A DNA stretch of 60,054 nt from Paludibacteraceae bacterium (lineage in GTDB: Bacteria; Bacteroidota; Bacteroidia; Bacteroidales; Paludibacteraceae), in NCBI GenBank assembly GCA_017457295.1, contig JAFTHS010000019.1, positions 1 through 60,054 on the forward strand. The letters are read 5' to 3'. Below, in pieces: positions 25,899 to 39,337 of the stretch. Every line of letters begins with the position of its first letter. Within the stretch, counting starts at the first letter, position 1. Both the position numbers and the translations under genes were made by a program. The notes beneath the pieces were generated by a model. That model was not told the origin of the DNA and searched no databases. It was given only the letters and a program-made list of their open reading frames with translations.

Positions 25899-28871
25899 AT
25901 GAAGAGTCTCCGTTGTCTCTCCATTACCGTAGCTCTGTTTGCTTGCACCCTGTCCATCAGGGCGCAAGTGAGCGGGGTGATAGTGGATAATACCGGTGAA
26001 CCGCTTATTGGAGTCAATGTGATGGTCAAAGGTACAAGTACCGGAACTATCACTGACTTCGATGGCAATTTCACCATTGACATCGCACCGCCCGCAACGA
26101 TAGTTGTCAGTTACATGGGGTATGATACGCAGGAACTCACTGTCAACTCAACCTCACCAGTCAATATCACACTCAAGGAGAGCACCGAACTGTTGGAGGA
26201 GGTTGTGGTTATCGGTTATGGCGTGCAGAAGAAGAGTGACCTGACCGGCAGTATAGCACAGGTAAGCGACAAGGATCTGCAAAAGCAACCTTCACCATCT
26301 CTCGGTGCTGCACTCGAGGGACGTGCTGCCGGATTGCAAGTCACAGGATCAGGTGCACCGGGTAGCAACGTTAGTCTGAATATCCGGGGTGTGGGCAGCA
26401 TTAACAACTCCGAACCCCTGATTGTGATCGACGGCGTACCTACCGATGTGCCGCTCAATATGATTAACATGGACGATGTGGCGTCTGTTGATGTGCTCAA
26501 GGATGCTTCGGCTACTGCCATCTATGGCTCACGAGGCGCATACGGCGTGGTTATTATCACAACCAAGAAAGGCAACAACGATAACGGACACATCAGTCTG
26601 AAAGCCTCTTATGGCTTCGATCAGATTCAGAGAACGCTGCCATTGCTCAACGCTCGACAGTTCGCTTCGTTGCATAACGAGATGATGGCTGCAGCCGGAC
26701 AACCACAGTACGAGGCGTTTGCCGACCCTCTTGCTTTGGGAGAGGGTACGGATTGGATGAAAGAACTCTATCAGTATGCACCCACACAAAATTATGCTCT
26801 CAGTTACAGCGGCGGTAACGAGAAGTCGAATTTCTACGTCTCAGGAGCATACTTCAATCAGAAAGGTATAATCAAAACTACCGACTACCAGCGTATCACA
26901 CTGCAGTTCAATCATGATACGCAACTGTTCAAGTGGCTAAAGTTTGGTAACAAACTCAGCCTTAATCACGACATCAAATCACAAGGCGATTATAATATAC
27001 AAAACACCATGCGCGCTCTACCAACACAACCCGTCACCAACGAAGACGGTTCATGGGCGGGACCTGTTGGATTGGCTATGTTCGTGGGAGATATCGCCAA
27101 TCCTATCGGCAAGATGATGGAGAACTCCAGCACTACCAAAGGTTACAACCTTCTGGGGAATATCTATGCCGAAATCAAACCCGTTGACTGGCTCGTCTTC
27201 CGTTCGACATTCGGTATGCAACTCCTGTTCTGGGATACTGAAGGATGGACTCCCAAGTACGATTGGCAACCGATTGCACAACCCGAGTCTGAGAAAAGCC
27301 GAGGGTTTTACAAAAGCGTCACATGGCTCTGGGACAATACTCTTACATTCAACAAGACCTTTGACAAACACTCCGTCACTGCAATGATTGGCGAGAGTAT
27401 GCAGGCCAACACCTATGAGTACATGAGCGGTGCAGTGCAAGGGTTCATTTCCAAAACAGCCAGTCAACTGAGTAACGGTCTGCTCGAACCAACCCTGGGA
27501 GGAAACAAGTCTGACTGGGCTCTGTTGTCTTTCATGGCACGTGCTACGTACAGCTACGACAACCGCTACATGATCACAGCTACCGTGCGTGCTGATGGGT
27601 CAAGCAGATTCAGTAAAAAGAACCGTTGGGGAGTATTCCCCTCCGTGGCGGCAGCATGGCGACTGAGTGAGGAGCAGTGGTTCGAAAAGTCCTTCTGGCT
27701 CTGCGACCTCAAACTACGTGCCGGATATGGTCAGACAGGTAATCAGGCAAGTGTCGGCAACTACGCTTATGCCAGTCAACTGCAAACTGTGCAATATGTT
27801 TTTGCCGATAAGCAAGTGCCGGGACTTGCACCATGGGTACTGCCTAATCCCAATGTGCGATGGGAGGCTGTAGAACAATATAACGTCGGTACTGATTGGG
27901 CGTTCTTCGACCAGCGGTTGCATGCCAATATCGACTTTTATATCAAGAACACTAACGACATGCTCGTCCCGATGTCAGTGCCTATCAGTAGCGGATATTC
28001 CGATGAAGCCGTTCCGAATATCAATACCGGACGGATGCGTAATACAGGTGTTGAAGTTAGTCTTAATAGTATGAATATCAAGAGCAGTAACTTCACATGG
28101 ACAACGACTGTTAACTTCGCTTACAATCACAACCGTATCCTTTCTCTCAACGATGATGTACCTATGTATTTTGGCAACAACATACACGCTGTGGGCTACC
28201 CTGTCAGTGCATTCTATGGCTATGTGACCGATGGCATTTTCCAGTCTCAATCCGAAATCGACAACCATGCCGTGCAGACCATCGGTAGCGACGCATATAG
28301 CAGCACACAGCCGGGAGATATACGATTTCGCGATCTAAACAACGATGGCGTTATCAACGAGGATGACCGGACTGTACTCGGCTCACCTACACCCACATGG
28401 ACATTCTCCATGAGTAACAGGCTGGAATTCTACGGGGTGGATATTGAAGTCTATCTCCAAGGGGCTGCCGGTAACAAGATCTACAATGGTAACCGTGCCA
28501 CTCTGGAGACAATGTCTGTCGCTCAGAATCAACTCATCACTGTGCTCGACCGCTGGCGACCCGATCACCCGTCCAACATTATGCCACGCGCCGTGTTCTC
28601 CGACCCAAACAAGAACAACCGCGTCAGTGATCGGTTCCTTGAACCGGGTGATTATCTGCGCCTCAAGAGCATCACTGTAGGCTACACATTACCCAAACAC
28701 CTGACTCAAAAGGCGCTGATGAGCGAAGTGCGTTTCTCCGTTTCCGGACAGAACCTCTACACACTCACCAGATATACAGGTCTCGACCCAGAAGTCGGAG
28801 GTGCTGGCATCGACAGCAATGTGTATCCGCTCACACGGAACTTCACCTTTGGAGTTAACATAACATTCTAA
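25899..28871 (+). CDS. susC: SusC-family TonB-dependent outer-membrane receptor
   Basis: The outer-membrane importer of the locus, taking up oligosaccharides with energy from TonB. The 990-residue protein has a signal peptide (SIRAQ), a carboxypeptidase-regulatory-like domain (VSGVIVDNTGEPLIGVNVMV), a TonB-box/plug region (LEEVVVIGYGVQKKSDLTGS, IRGVGSINNSEPLIVIDGV, DVLKDASATAIYGSRGAYG) and a long beta barrel ending in the outer-membrane signature FTFGVNITF. There is no FecR-type signalling domain, so it is not a hybrid sensor receptor. susD follows after 15 nt. Confidence 0.96.
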   Translation: MKSLRCLSITVALFACTLSIRAQVSGVIVDNTGEPLIGVNVMVKGTSTGTITDFDGNFTIDIAPPATIVVSYMGYDTQELTVNSTSPVNITLKESTELLEEVVVIGYGVQKKSDLTGSIAQVSDKDLQKQPSPSLGAALEGRAAGLQVTGSGAPGSNVSLNIRGVGSINNSEPLIVIDGVPTDVPLNMINMDDVASVDVLKDASATAIYGSRGAYGVVIITTKKGNNDNGHISLKASYGFDQIQRTLPLLNARQFASLHNEMMAAAGQPQYEAFADPLALGEGTDWMKELYQYAPTQNYALSYSGGNEKSNFYVSGAYFNQKGIIKTTDYQRITLQFNHDTQLFKWLKFGNKLSLNHDIKSQGDYNIQNTMRALPTQPVTNEDGSWAGPVGLAMFVGDIANPIGKMMENSSTTKGYNLLGNIYAEIKPVDWLVFRSTFGMQLLFWDTEGWTPKYDWQPIAQPESEKSRGFYKSVTWLWDNTLTFNKTFDKHSVTAMIGESMQANTYEYMSGAVQGFISKTASQLSNGLLEPTLGGNKSDWALLSFMARATYSYDNRYMITATVRADGSSRFSKKNRWGVFPSVAAAWRLSEEQWFEKSFWLCDLKLRAGYGQTGNQASVGNYAYASQLQTVQYVFADKQVPGLAPWVLPNPNVRWEAVEQYNVGTDWAFFDQRLHANIDFYIKNTNDMLVPMSVPISSGYSDEAVPNINTGRMRNTGVEVSLNSMNIKSSNFTWTTTVNFAYNHNRILSLNDDVPMYFGNNIHAVGYPVSAFYGYVTDGIFQSQSEIDNHAVQTIGSDAYSSTQPGDIRFRDLNNDGVINEDDRTVLGSPTPTWTFSMSNRLEFYGVDIEVYLQGAAGNKIYNGNRATLETMSVAQNQLITVLDRWRPDHPSNIMPRAVFSDPNKNNRVSDRFLEPGDYLRLKSITVGYTLPKHLTQKALMSEVRFSVSGQNLYTLTRYTGLDPEVGGAGIDSNVYPLTRNFTFGVNITF

Positions 28872-28886
28872 CAAGGAGGACAGGAT

Positions 28887-30434
28887 ATGAATCAATCACT
28901 CAACAATCATAGATTATCAATCAACGGCATTCGGCTTTCAACGAAAAGAATGTTCCGCGTAACGGCCTTTCTCCTTTTCGTAGCGGCAGGATTACAATCA
29001 TGCAACTTCCTTGAGCGACAGCCTTGGGATTCCGTGGATACGACCAATGGGTTTCACACTGCGGCTGATGCCGAGGCAGCAGTCAACGCCTGCTATCAGC
29101 CGTTGCAGTGGGCTAAACTCTATAACATGCGCATCTGGACGCTGGATATCATTGCCGGCGAAAGTGTGGTAGGTGCCGGAGGTGGCGAAGATGGTATAGA
29201 AACAGTTGACCTTGCCAACTTCATTGCTAATGCCGACAACTTTGCTGCACTCGACCTCTGGCGAGGACCATCACCCGGTATTTTGAGATGTAACTTTGTG
29301 CTCAAGAATGTTCCCGGTATGCAGATTGATAATGCGCTCAAGAACCGAATGCTCGGCGAAGCGCATTTCCTGAGGGCACATTATTACTTTATCCTTGTCC
29401 GGCTCTTCGGTGGGGTTCCTATGCCAACCGAACCGCTCACGTCGGAAAGTAATCTGAAGATGCCGCGTGCCTCGGTTGACGAGATATACTCCCTCATTAC
29501 CGATGACTTGCAACAAGCCATTGCCATGCTGCCGGCACGTAGTACCTATGGTGCCACCGATATAGGACGCGCAAGCCGCGAAGCCGCTATGGCTGAACTG
29601 GCACGTGTTTATCTCACCTACCTGCCCGACAGGGCACGTTACGAAGAGGTCGTTAGGCTCTGTCAGGATATTGGAGCTATGGGATACCGGCTTGCTGCCG
29701 ACTATGCCGACAACTTTGACCCTGCAAAACAGAATGGCGTAGAGAGCATCTTTGAGGTGCAATACTACGGCAAGACAAACAACGATTTCTGGTCGAACGA
29801 GAACCAGTGCTCATGGATCAGTACTTTCCAGGGACCGCGCAACTCAAACATGGCGGCTGGATGCTACGGCTGGAATCAACCTACAGCGGAGTTCGTCAGT
29901 CAGTATGAACCCGGTGATGTTCGAAAAGACAAGACTGTCTTCTATGCCGGTTGCCCGACTTTCGACGGCATGACATACAGCTCGTCGTATTCCACCACAG
30001 GATATAATGTCCGCAAGTTCCTGCTCACCAAGGCTCAATCGCCCGACTACAACACCAGCAATCAGAACTGGGTGGTCACGCGATATGCCGATGTGCTGCT
30101 CATGCAGGCTGAGGCACTTAATGAGCTTGGCCGCACTGCCGAGGCGGAAGCTCCGCTCTATCAGGTTAGGAAGCGTGCCGGACTCACCAGCCGACTTGCT
30201 ATCGAGAATCTCTCACAGGATCAAATGCGCGAAACGATTATTCATGAGAGGCGCATCGAACTGGCTTTTGAGGGACATCGGTGGTTTGACCTCATCCGCT
30301 ACAAAGACAATTACGCACTCAATTTCTTGCACTCCATAGGTAAGTCTGCCGCTTCGCAAAAGCATCTGTTATTCCCTATCCCCTCCCAAGAGATTGAGGC
30401 TAACGAATTACTAACTCAAAATCCGGGATACTAA
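28887..30434 (+). CDS. susD: SusD/RagB-family glycan-binding lipoprotein
   Basis: The surface lid of the SusCD importer. The product is 515 residues from ATG 28887, with a long N-terminus before the signal peptide and lipobox (LQSCN, Cys39); ATG 28950 would give a more usual signal peptide. Typical SusD blocks are seen: FLERQPWDSVDT, ADAEAAVNACYQ, LGEAHFLRAHYYF, LVRLFGGVPM, RASREAAMAELARVYL, the C-terminal RYADVLLMQAEALNELG and RRIELAFEGHRWFDLIRY. It lies between susC and the susE-like gene with gaps of 15 and 1 nt. Confidence 0.95.
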   Translation: MNQSLNNHRLSINGIRLSTKRMFRVTAFLLFVAAGLQSCNFLERQPWDSVDTTNGFHTAADAEAAVNACYQPLQWAKLYNMRIWTLDIIAGESVVGAGGGEDGIETVDLANFIANADNFAALDLWRGPSPGILRCNFVLKNVPGMQIDNALKNRMLGEAHFLRAHYYFILVRLFGGVPMPTEPLTSESNLKMPRASVDEIYSLITDDLQQAIAMLPARSTYGATDIGRASREAAMAELARVYLTYLPDRARYEEVVRLCQDIGAMGYRLAADYADNFDPAKQNGVESIFEVQYYGKTNNDFWSNENQCSWISTFQGPRNSNMAAGCYGWNQPTAEFVSQYEPGDVRKDKTVFYAGCPTFDGMTYSSSYSTTGYNVRKFLLTKAQSPDYNTSNQNWVVTRYADVLLMQAEALNELGRTAEAEAPLYQVRKRAGLTSRLAIENLSQDQMRETIIHERRIELAFEGHRWFDLIRYKDNYALNFLHSIGKSAASQKHLLFPIPSQEIEANELLTQNPGY

Positions 30435-30435
30435 T

Positions 30436-31550
30436 ATGGCACATATAATCAAGCAATATCTATTCGCTACGGCAGCTCTCGCATTGTGCGTCCTCACCGG
30501 CTGCGAGCAACCCGTCGAAACCAACAAAGGCGATACACCAATCGCCGTCACGCTGTCTGCCGACTCAGTGTTCTGCAATCCAGATCTCGATAACCAGGTG
30601 GCGCTGGAAATTACCTGGACAAGCGGCACAAATCATGGCACCGGATCTGCTATCGCATATACCCTCTCGGTTATTGCCGAGCAGTCATTAGATACACTCA
30701 CTTGGTACATCGGGCGAACCATGAACCGCACAATCACTCTGGCGTATCAGTCACTCGCAGATACGCTTGTTACACATTTCCCCGATATGCCTGTCGGCGA
30801 ACCGTGGACCTTCCGCGTTAGCGCTAAGGCCACCATCCTGATGACCGGCGAACAGCAGGTGTCTGAACCTGCCTGCGTTGTCATTACCAGATATGCTTCC
30901 ACACGGCGGACTATATACCTCGTCGGGGATGCTACTCCCAACGGATGGGATAAGGACCGAGCTACACTCATGCAGCAGGATTACGACAATCCCAACCTCT
31001 TCTCATGGAGCGGCACGCTACGAGCAGGAGAATTCAAACTCCTTACCACCACTGCCGATTGGCTACCTTGTTATGTACGCAACGAGCAAGATGAAAGCAA
31101 AATGGTTTACCGCGAAAATGAGGACGATTATCCCGACCTCAAGTGGCTAATCGCCTCCACAGGCAACTACTCGATACAATGCGATGTGGAAAAACTCACA
31201 ATCTCCATCACTCGTAAAGGCGGTGAAACGTATTCTGCCATCTACATGATTGGCGATGCTACACCGGGAGGATGGAGTTGGGATAACATAACCGAAATGC
31301 AACATCCCGAGCAAGATATATTCACCTACGAAGGAATGCTCAATCGAGGAGAAATAAAGTTCCCTACCGAACTCAAGTCCGATTGGTCGGGCGAGATGCT
31401 CTTTGCACCCGAACCCAACTGCGAACCGACAGAAAACGGCACATTTGTCGCACATAAGGGAGATCCTGACAACAAGTGGGTTATACCTGCTGCCGGAAAC
31501 TGGAGCATACGAATTGATATTCAGAACACAACTATTTCATTTAAGCAATT

Positions 31551-31554
<4 letters not shown>
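30436..31554 (+). CDS. SusE-like glycan-binding lipoprotein
   Basis: A 372-residue surface lipoprotein with lipobox LTGCE (Cys23), an N-terminal SusE-type immunoglobulin-like domain (about 40-150), and two SusE/F carbohydrate-binding modules (IYLVGDATPNGWDKD and IYMIGDATPGGWSWD, each followed by FKLLTTTADW or IKFPTELKSDW). The modules are close relatives of those in the SusF-like protein at 24608. It overlaps the GH66 gene by an ATGA junction. It probably holds dextran at the cell surface. Confidence 0.87.
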
Positions 31555-35580
<4,026 letters not shown>

Positions 35581-35596
35581 TTAAAAAGATAAACAT

Positions 35597-36493
35597 ACAA
35601 AGAAAAAGATCATTTTTGTTATTCTCCTTGCCTTGTCTTGCTAGGGAGTAGAGGCGTATAACAGTACCTCAGGTCACTGGATCTATTTCGAGAATCACGA
35701 CAATACGTGGACTAATGTCTATCTGCGTATCGGTCGCGGCAATCATGTCTATTGCAAGCAGTTTGACCGTATCCAGGGAACAAACTGGTGGAAGTGCGAG
35801 GCTCCGGATTATGCCAATTTTACATATTTTACCATCACCAATACCAATGACGGAAGCGGCGATGACAAACACGTGCAAAACGACCTGCCCGAAGGAGCTT
35901 ACAGATTGTACTTCTACAATCTGGATATGGATGAGTATGTCATGTACATTGCCAACGGAAACGAAGCACAGGGGACATCCGATGGCGTCAACTATTGGGC
36001 TAACCATTCATCCACAGCAACATCGCTTTGGCGTATTGGTAGTTGGGCGTTCTACAACTGCCACCAACTCCAAAACCTCACTATCCCAGAGGGAGTGACA
36101 GAAGTAGGTGATGCAGCATTCTATGGCTGTACATATCTTGAGGATATGGTACTCCCAAGCACAATCCAAGAGATTGGGGACAATGGCTTTGCCCTTTGTG
36201 CAAAACTCAAAAAGATGCATGTAAAAGCCACTACGCCTCCTACTATCCAAGCCAAGACATTCTTCGACGTAAATCGCCAAATACCTGTGTATGTGCCAGA
36301 CAATGCTGTAGAAGCCTACAAAGCTGACCCATATTGGCAAGAGTTCAACATCATTGGCAAGAGCAATGCGCCTACGGCAGTTGAGAACACACTGACCAAT
36401 GGCAACACTGGTATTAAAAAACTCCTCCGCGATGGTCAACTCCTCATCCTCCGTGACGGCAAGACCTACAATGCCATGGGACAGGAGTTGTAA
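35597..36493 (+). pseudogene. Broken gene: CBM26-like module joined to leucine-rich repeats
   Basis: One reading frame runs from a signal-peptide-like stretch (KKKIIFVILLALSC, from 35600) to 36493, but the expected ATG reads ACA and a TAG at 35642-35644 interrupts it. After the stop comes a module resembling starch-binding CBM26 (SGHWIYFENHDNTW, GTNWWKCEAPDYANFTYF), then BspA-like leucine-rich repeats (IGSWAFYNCHQLQNLTIPEG, VGDAAFYGCTYLEDMVLPST), and a tail (LLRDGQLLILRDGKTYNAMG) like those of exported Bacteroidales proteins. A GTG at 35873 could start a 206-residue remnant. The first half has island-like base use and the second half housekeeping-like, suggesting a fusion near 36.0 kb. Confidence 0.75.
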
Positions 36494-36565
36494 CTTTATA
36501 TTTAGAGGACGCGCTCAATAAGTTCTATGGTTTAGAGCACCTTCTCTGAGTATCATTTAGAGTGT

Positions 36566-36594
36566 AGCGCGGGTAGCAATACCCGCGCTGCTTT
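36566..36594 (+). terminator. Terminator at the right end of the island
   Basis: The 10-bp stem AGCGCGGGTA/TACCCGCGCT has a GCAA (GNRA) loop and is followed by GCTTTTTG. It lies 73 bp after the pseudogene stop. Confidence 0.85.
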
Positions 36595-36662
36595 TTGTTT
36601 CTTTGGCAAGCCATTCGGCGCAATCTTCGCGCGAAGAGAATTTTTTTTCAAACAAATACACC

Positions 36663-36700
36663 CACGCGGGAAGCCCTATAAACACAGAACCTCCCGCGTG
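36663..36700. repeat. Hairpin with 9-bp GC-rich arms
   Basis: CACGCGGGA (36663-36671) pairs with TCCCGCGTG (36692-36700), and outer ATACA/TGTAT bases can extend the stem. On the minus strand it is followed by T-rich sequence, so it may end the NlpC/P60 transcript. Confidence 0.6.
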
Positions 36701-36732
36701 TTGTATATATCACTTTACCCTCCAACTTCTTC

Positions 36733-36772
36733 AATCTTCGGCGCAAAACCCCTCCCGCGCCGAAGATTTTTG
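36733..36772 (+). terminator. Terminator-like hairpin without an obvious gene upstream
   Basis: A 12-bp stem AATCTTCGGCGC/GCGCCGAAGATT (36733-36744 with 36757-36768) is followed by TTTTGC. No gene lies between it and the terminator at 36566. Confidence 0.65.
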
Positions 36773-36897
36773 CAGCATTATTATAGAGGCGCATCAAAAT
36801 TGGAAAACTGAAAATTGAAAACGGAAAACTAATAGCCACAGAAAGCTCACTTTCCCTAAATAATCATTCTTAAGAATAGAAACAGATAGTTGTACTG

Positions 36898-37716
36898 CTA
36901 TAGGTAACGCTTGATTTGTACCAAATGGTGAGTCAATTCACCGTTGGGCAGATGAATACCCATCTCATCAATGGTATCAATATGCACGCAACCTGAGCAA
37001 TGAATGATTCGTTCATTATCTAGCAGCAAGCCCACATGCGAGATATTGGTGGCTTTCGGATCGCGGTCGGCGTGGTCGAAGAACGCCAAATCACCCGGTT
37101 GCGCCTCTGCCAGAGATGCCACCTCAATGCCCTGTGTTATCTGTTCACGCGCATTGCGCAGCAGATTTACGCCAAAGACGCTGTACACCACCTGCGTAAA
37201 TCCCGAGCAGTCTATGCCCATCATGTTCTTTCCGCCCCAGAGGTAGGGGGCGTTCAATAATGTTTGCGCAACTGCGCAAACATTGTTCGGAAGTTCAGCA
37301 CGACTAAGATCGCTGTTCAGAACTTGTGTGGTATTGTTTACGCAAGCAGGGTCAATCAAATATTTTTTCTGGAGTACCTCGAAAGTACCATGCGCATAAT
37401 TAGGCAATCGTGTACCAAGAGTGAGCATCACTTCCTCGCCCGTCTCCATGTCTGTGGCTACTGCCAGTGGGATAGCCACCACGGTGGCTGGTAGGTGAGA
37501 GGTTAAAGGTGATAGGTTACAGGCAGGAGAAAGCATCTTAAAATCCACCCATCCTTCTTGTCCGTCCATGGTAGAGCGGATTTTGGTCCAGCGGGGCAGA
37601 CGGTCTAGGACTTCGCATACCTCACCAAAGAGCAATTGGGTCAATTGCTCGCTACCTTCGGATGGCTCTTGGCGCACAGGAGTCACTGTACAATGATTAA
37701 CTACAAACTCTTTCAT
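36898..37716 (-). CDS. NlpC/P60 (C40) peptidase, cytoplasmic YkfC-like
   Basis: A predicted gamma-D-glutamyl-diaminoacid endopeptidase. The 272-residue protein has an SH3-like N-terminal region (VTPVRQEPSEGSEQLTQLLF, about 10-65), a second SH3-like part, and the NlpC/P60 domain with Cys170 (GIDCSGF), His227 (SHVGL) and probably His239 (RIIHCSG). There is no signal peptide or lipobox, so it likely recycles imported muropeptides in the cytoplasm. Residues about 67-77 (NLSPLTSHLPA) are encoded by a 14-bp tandem repeat that looks like an intergenic-type insertion in a linker. It is last in the minus-strand run, 20 nt after nadB. Confidence 0.87.
   Translation of the reverse strand: MKEFVVNHCTVTPVRQEPSEGSEQLTQLLFGEVCEVLDRLPRWTKIRSTMDGQEGWVDFKMLSPACNLSPLTSHLPATVVAIPLAVATDMETGEEVMLTLGTRLPNYAHGTFEVLQKKYLIDPACVNNTTQVLNSDLSRAELPNNVCAVAQTLLNAPYLWGGKNMMGIDCSGFTQVVYSVFGVNLLRNAREQITQGIEVASLAEAQPGDLAFFDHADRDPKATNISHVGLLLDNERIIHCSGCVHIDTIDEMGIHLPNGELTHHLVQIKRYL
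37493..37520. repeat. 14-bp tandem repeat inside the NlpC/P60 gene
   Basis: AGGTGAGAGGTTAA (37493-37506) is followed directly by AGGTGATAGGTTAC (37507-37520) and a partial third unit. It falls between the two SH3-like regions. Confidence 0.75.
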
Positions 37717-37736
37717 AATGGACTATAGTTTAGTTC

Positions 37737-39335
37737 CTACCACACTTCGTTGTTATTGGTGTCGGGGCTTTTGGGATAGTCGATGGTGTAGTGCAAGCCG
37801 CGAGATTCTTTGCGCTCCAGAGCTTGGCGGGTAATCAAATAACCCACATTGATCATATTACGCAGTTCGCAGATGTCTTTCGTTGCCTTCACACGTTTGA
37901 ACAAATCCTCCGTTTCCTCGTAGAGCAAATCCAATCGCTCCCAGGCACGGCGCAAGCGCAAGTCGCTACGCACAATACCCACATACGTGGACATCACTTG
38001 ACCCACCTCACGCATGTCTTGCGAGATGAGGACATACTCCTCGTTGGTCATGGTGCCTTCGTCGTTCCAGTCGGGGATATTCTCGTTGAAATCGTAAGTT
38101 TCAATCACACTGAGCGAGTGTTTGGCTGCCGCATCAGCATACACCACTGCCTCAATAAGCGAGTTACTTGCCAAGCGGTTGCCACCATGCAAGCCCGTGC
38201 AACTGCACTCGCCCACCGCATACAAGCGGCGGATAGTGGATTGCGCATCCAAGTCCACCTTGATACCGCCACACATATAGTGCGCACATGGAGCCACTGG
38301 AATATACTCCTTCGTGATATCAATGCCTATGCTGAGGCACTTGGCGTAGATATTTGGGAAGTGGTGTTTAGTCTCTTCGGGGTCTTTGTGTGTGACATCC
38401 AGGCAGACATGGTCGAGACCGTGGATCTTCATCTCGTTGTCAATGGCGCGTGCCACGATGTCGCGTGGCGCAAGCGAGAGGCGTGGGTCGTATTTCTGCA
38501 TAAACTCCTCACCATTAGGCAGGCGGAGGATACCTCCGTAACCACGCATCGCCTCAGTGATGAGGTAAGCAGGGTGTCGCTCGGCAGGGTTGAAAAGTGC
38601 CGTTGGGTGGAACTGCACAAACTCCATATCCTTGACCAATCCTTTGGCACGATAGACCATCGCGATGCCGTCGCCCGTAGCGACATTAGGGTTGGTGGTA
38701 GTGGCATACACTGCTCCTGTGCCGCCAGTAGCCATAAGGGTGATGCGGCTGAGATAGGTGTCAATCTTGCCCGTCTCGGGGTTGAGGATATACGCACCAT
38801 AGCACTCAATATCGGGTGTACGACGAGTAACACGCACACCTAAATGGTGTTGGGTGATAATCTCCACGGCAAAATGATTCTCCAACACATCAATGTATGG
38901 GTTGGCGCGCACCGCAGCCATCAGTCCGCGTTGGATCTCCGCGCCCGTGTCGTCGGCATGGTGGAGGATACGGAACTCGGAGTGTCCGCCTTCGCGGTGA
39001 AGGTCAAACGTGCCGTCCTCCTTCTTGTCGAAGTTCACACCCCAATTGACCAGTTCCTCTATCTGCTTAGGTGCTTGGCGCACCACTTGCTCCACCGCAG
39101 CAGGGTCGCTGAGCCAGTCGCCTGCTACCATAGTGTCGTGGATGTGCTTTTCGAAGTCATCTACGAGCATGTTGGTCACACTGGCGATACCGCCTTGTGC
39201 ACGGCTGGTGTTGGTTTCTTCGAGGGTCGTCTTGCAGCAGAGTGCAATGCGATACTTCTGGGTACGAGCCACTTTGAGCGCGAAGCTCATGCCCGCTACA
39301 CCGCCACCGATGATGAGAAAATCATACTTTTTCAT
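37737..39335 (-). CDS. nadB: L-aspartate oxidase
   Basis: The FAD enzyme that oxidises L-aspartate to iminoaspartate in NAD synthesis. The 532-residue protein has the FAD motif IIGGGVAGMSFAL (about 8-20), the family signature TNTSRAQGGIASV, RDIVARAID and HYMCGGIKVD, and a C-terminal helical domain (LRRAWERLDLL). The presence of GGHSEFRILHH separates it from fumarate reductase flavoproteins. nadA and nadC are not in the window. It follows cca by 2 nt. Confidence 0.95.
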   Translation of the reverse strand: MKKYDFLIIGGGVAGMSFALKVARTQKYRIALCCKTTLEETNTSRAQGGIASVTNMLVDDFEKHIHDTMVAGDWLSDPAAVEQVVRQAPKQIEELVNWGVNFDKKEDGTFDLHREGGHSEFRILHHADDTGAEIQRGLMAAVRANPYIDVLENHFAVEIITQHHLGVRVTRRTPDIECYGAYILNPETGKIDTYLSRITLMATGGTGAVYATTTNPNVATGDGIAMVYRAKGLVKDMEFVQFHPTALFNPAERHPAYLITEAMRGYGGILRLPNGEEFMQKYDPRLSLAPRDIVARAIDNEMKIHGLDHVCLDVTHKDPEETKHHFPNIYAKCLSIGIDITKEYIPVAPCAHYMCGGIKVDLDAQSTIRRLYAVGECSCTGLHGGNRLASNSLIEAVVYADAAAKHSLSVIETYDFNENIPDWNDEGTMTNEEYVLISQDMREVGQVMSTYVGIVRSDLRLRRAWERLDLLYEETEDLFKRVKATKDICELRNMINVGYLITRQALERKESRGLHYTIDYPKSPDTNNNEVW

Positions 39336-39337
39336 AA

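Larger units (their letters stand above)
36494..36897. other. 404-bp gene-free stretch with several hairpins
   Basis: Between the pseudogene and the NlpC/P60 gene I see no coding region. Small frames here lack any recognisable feature. It holds a terminator (36566-36594), a short palindrome CTTCGCGCGAAG near 36625, a 9-bp-arm hairpin (36663-36700), a second terminator-like hairpin (36733-36772) and an A-rich repetitive tract (about 36797-36832). Confidence 0.75.

Noticed and set aside
35642-35644. TAG as a recoded sense codon rather than a stop
   Set aside because: TAG is used as a normal stop elsewhere in the window (DUF5063 and the small membrane protein), and this gene has also lost its ATG.
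36603-36839. Small overlapping frames on both strands in the gene-free stretch
   Set aside because: No recognisable motif, hydrophobic pattern or start context; the region is dominated by hairpins.
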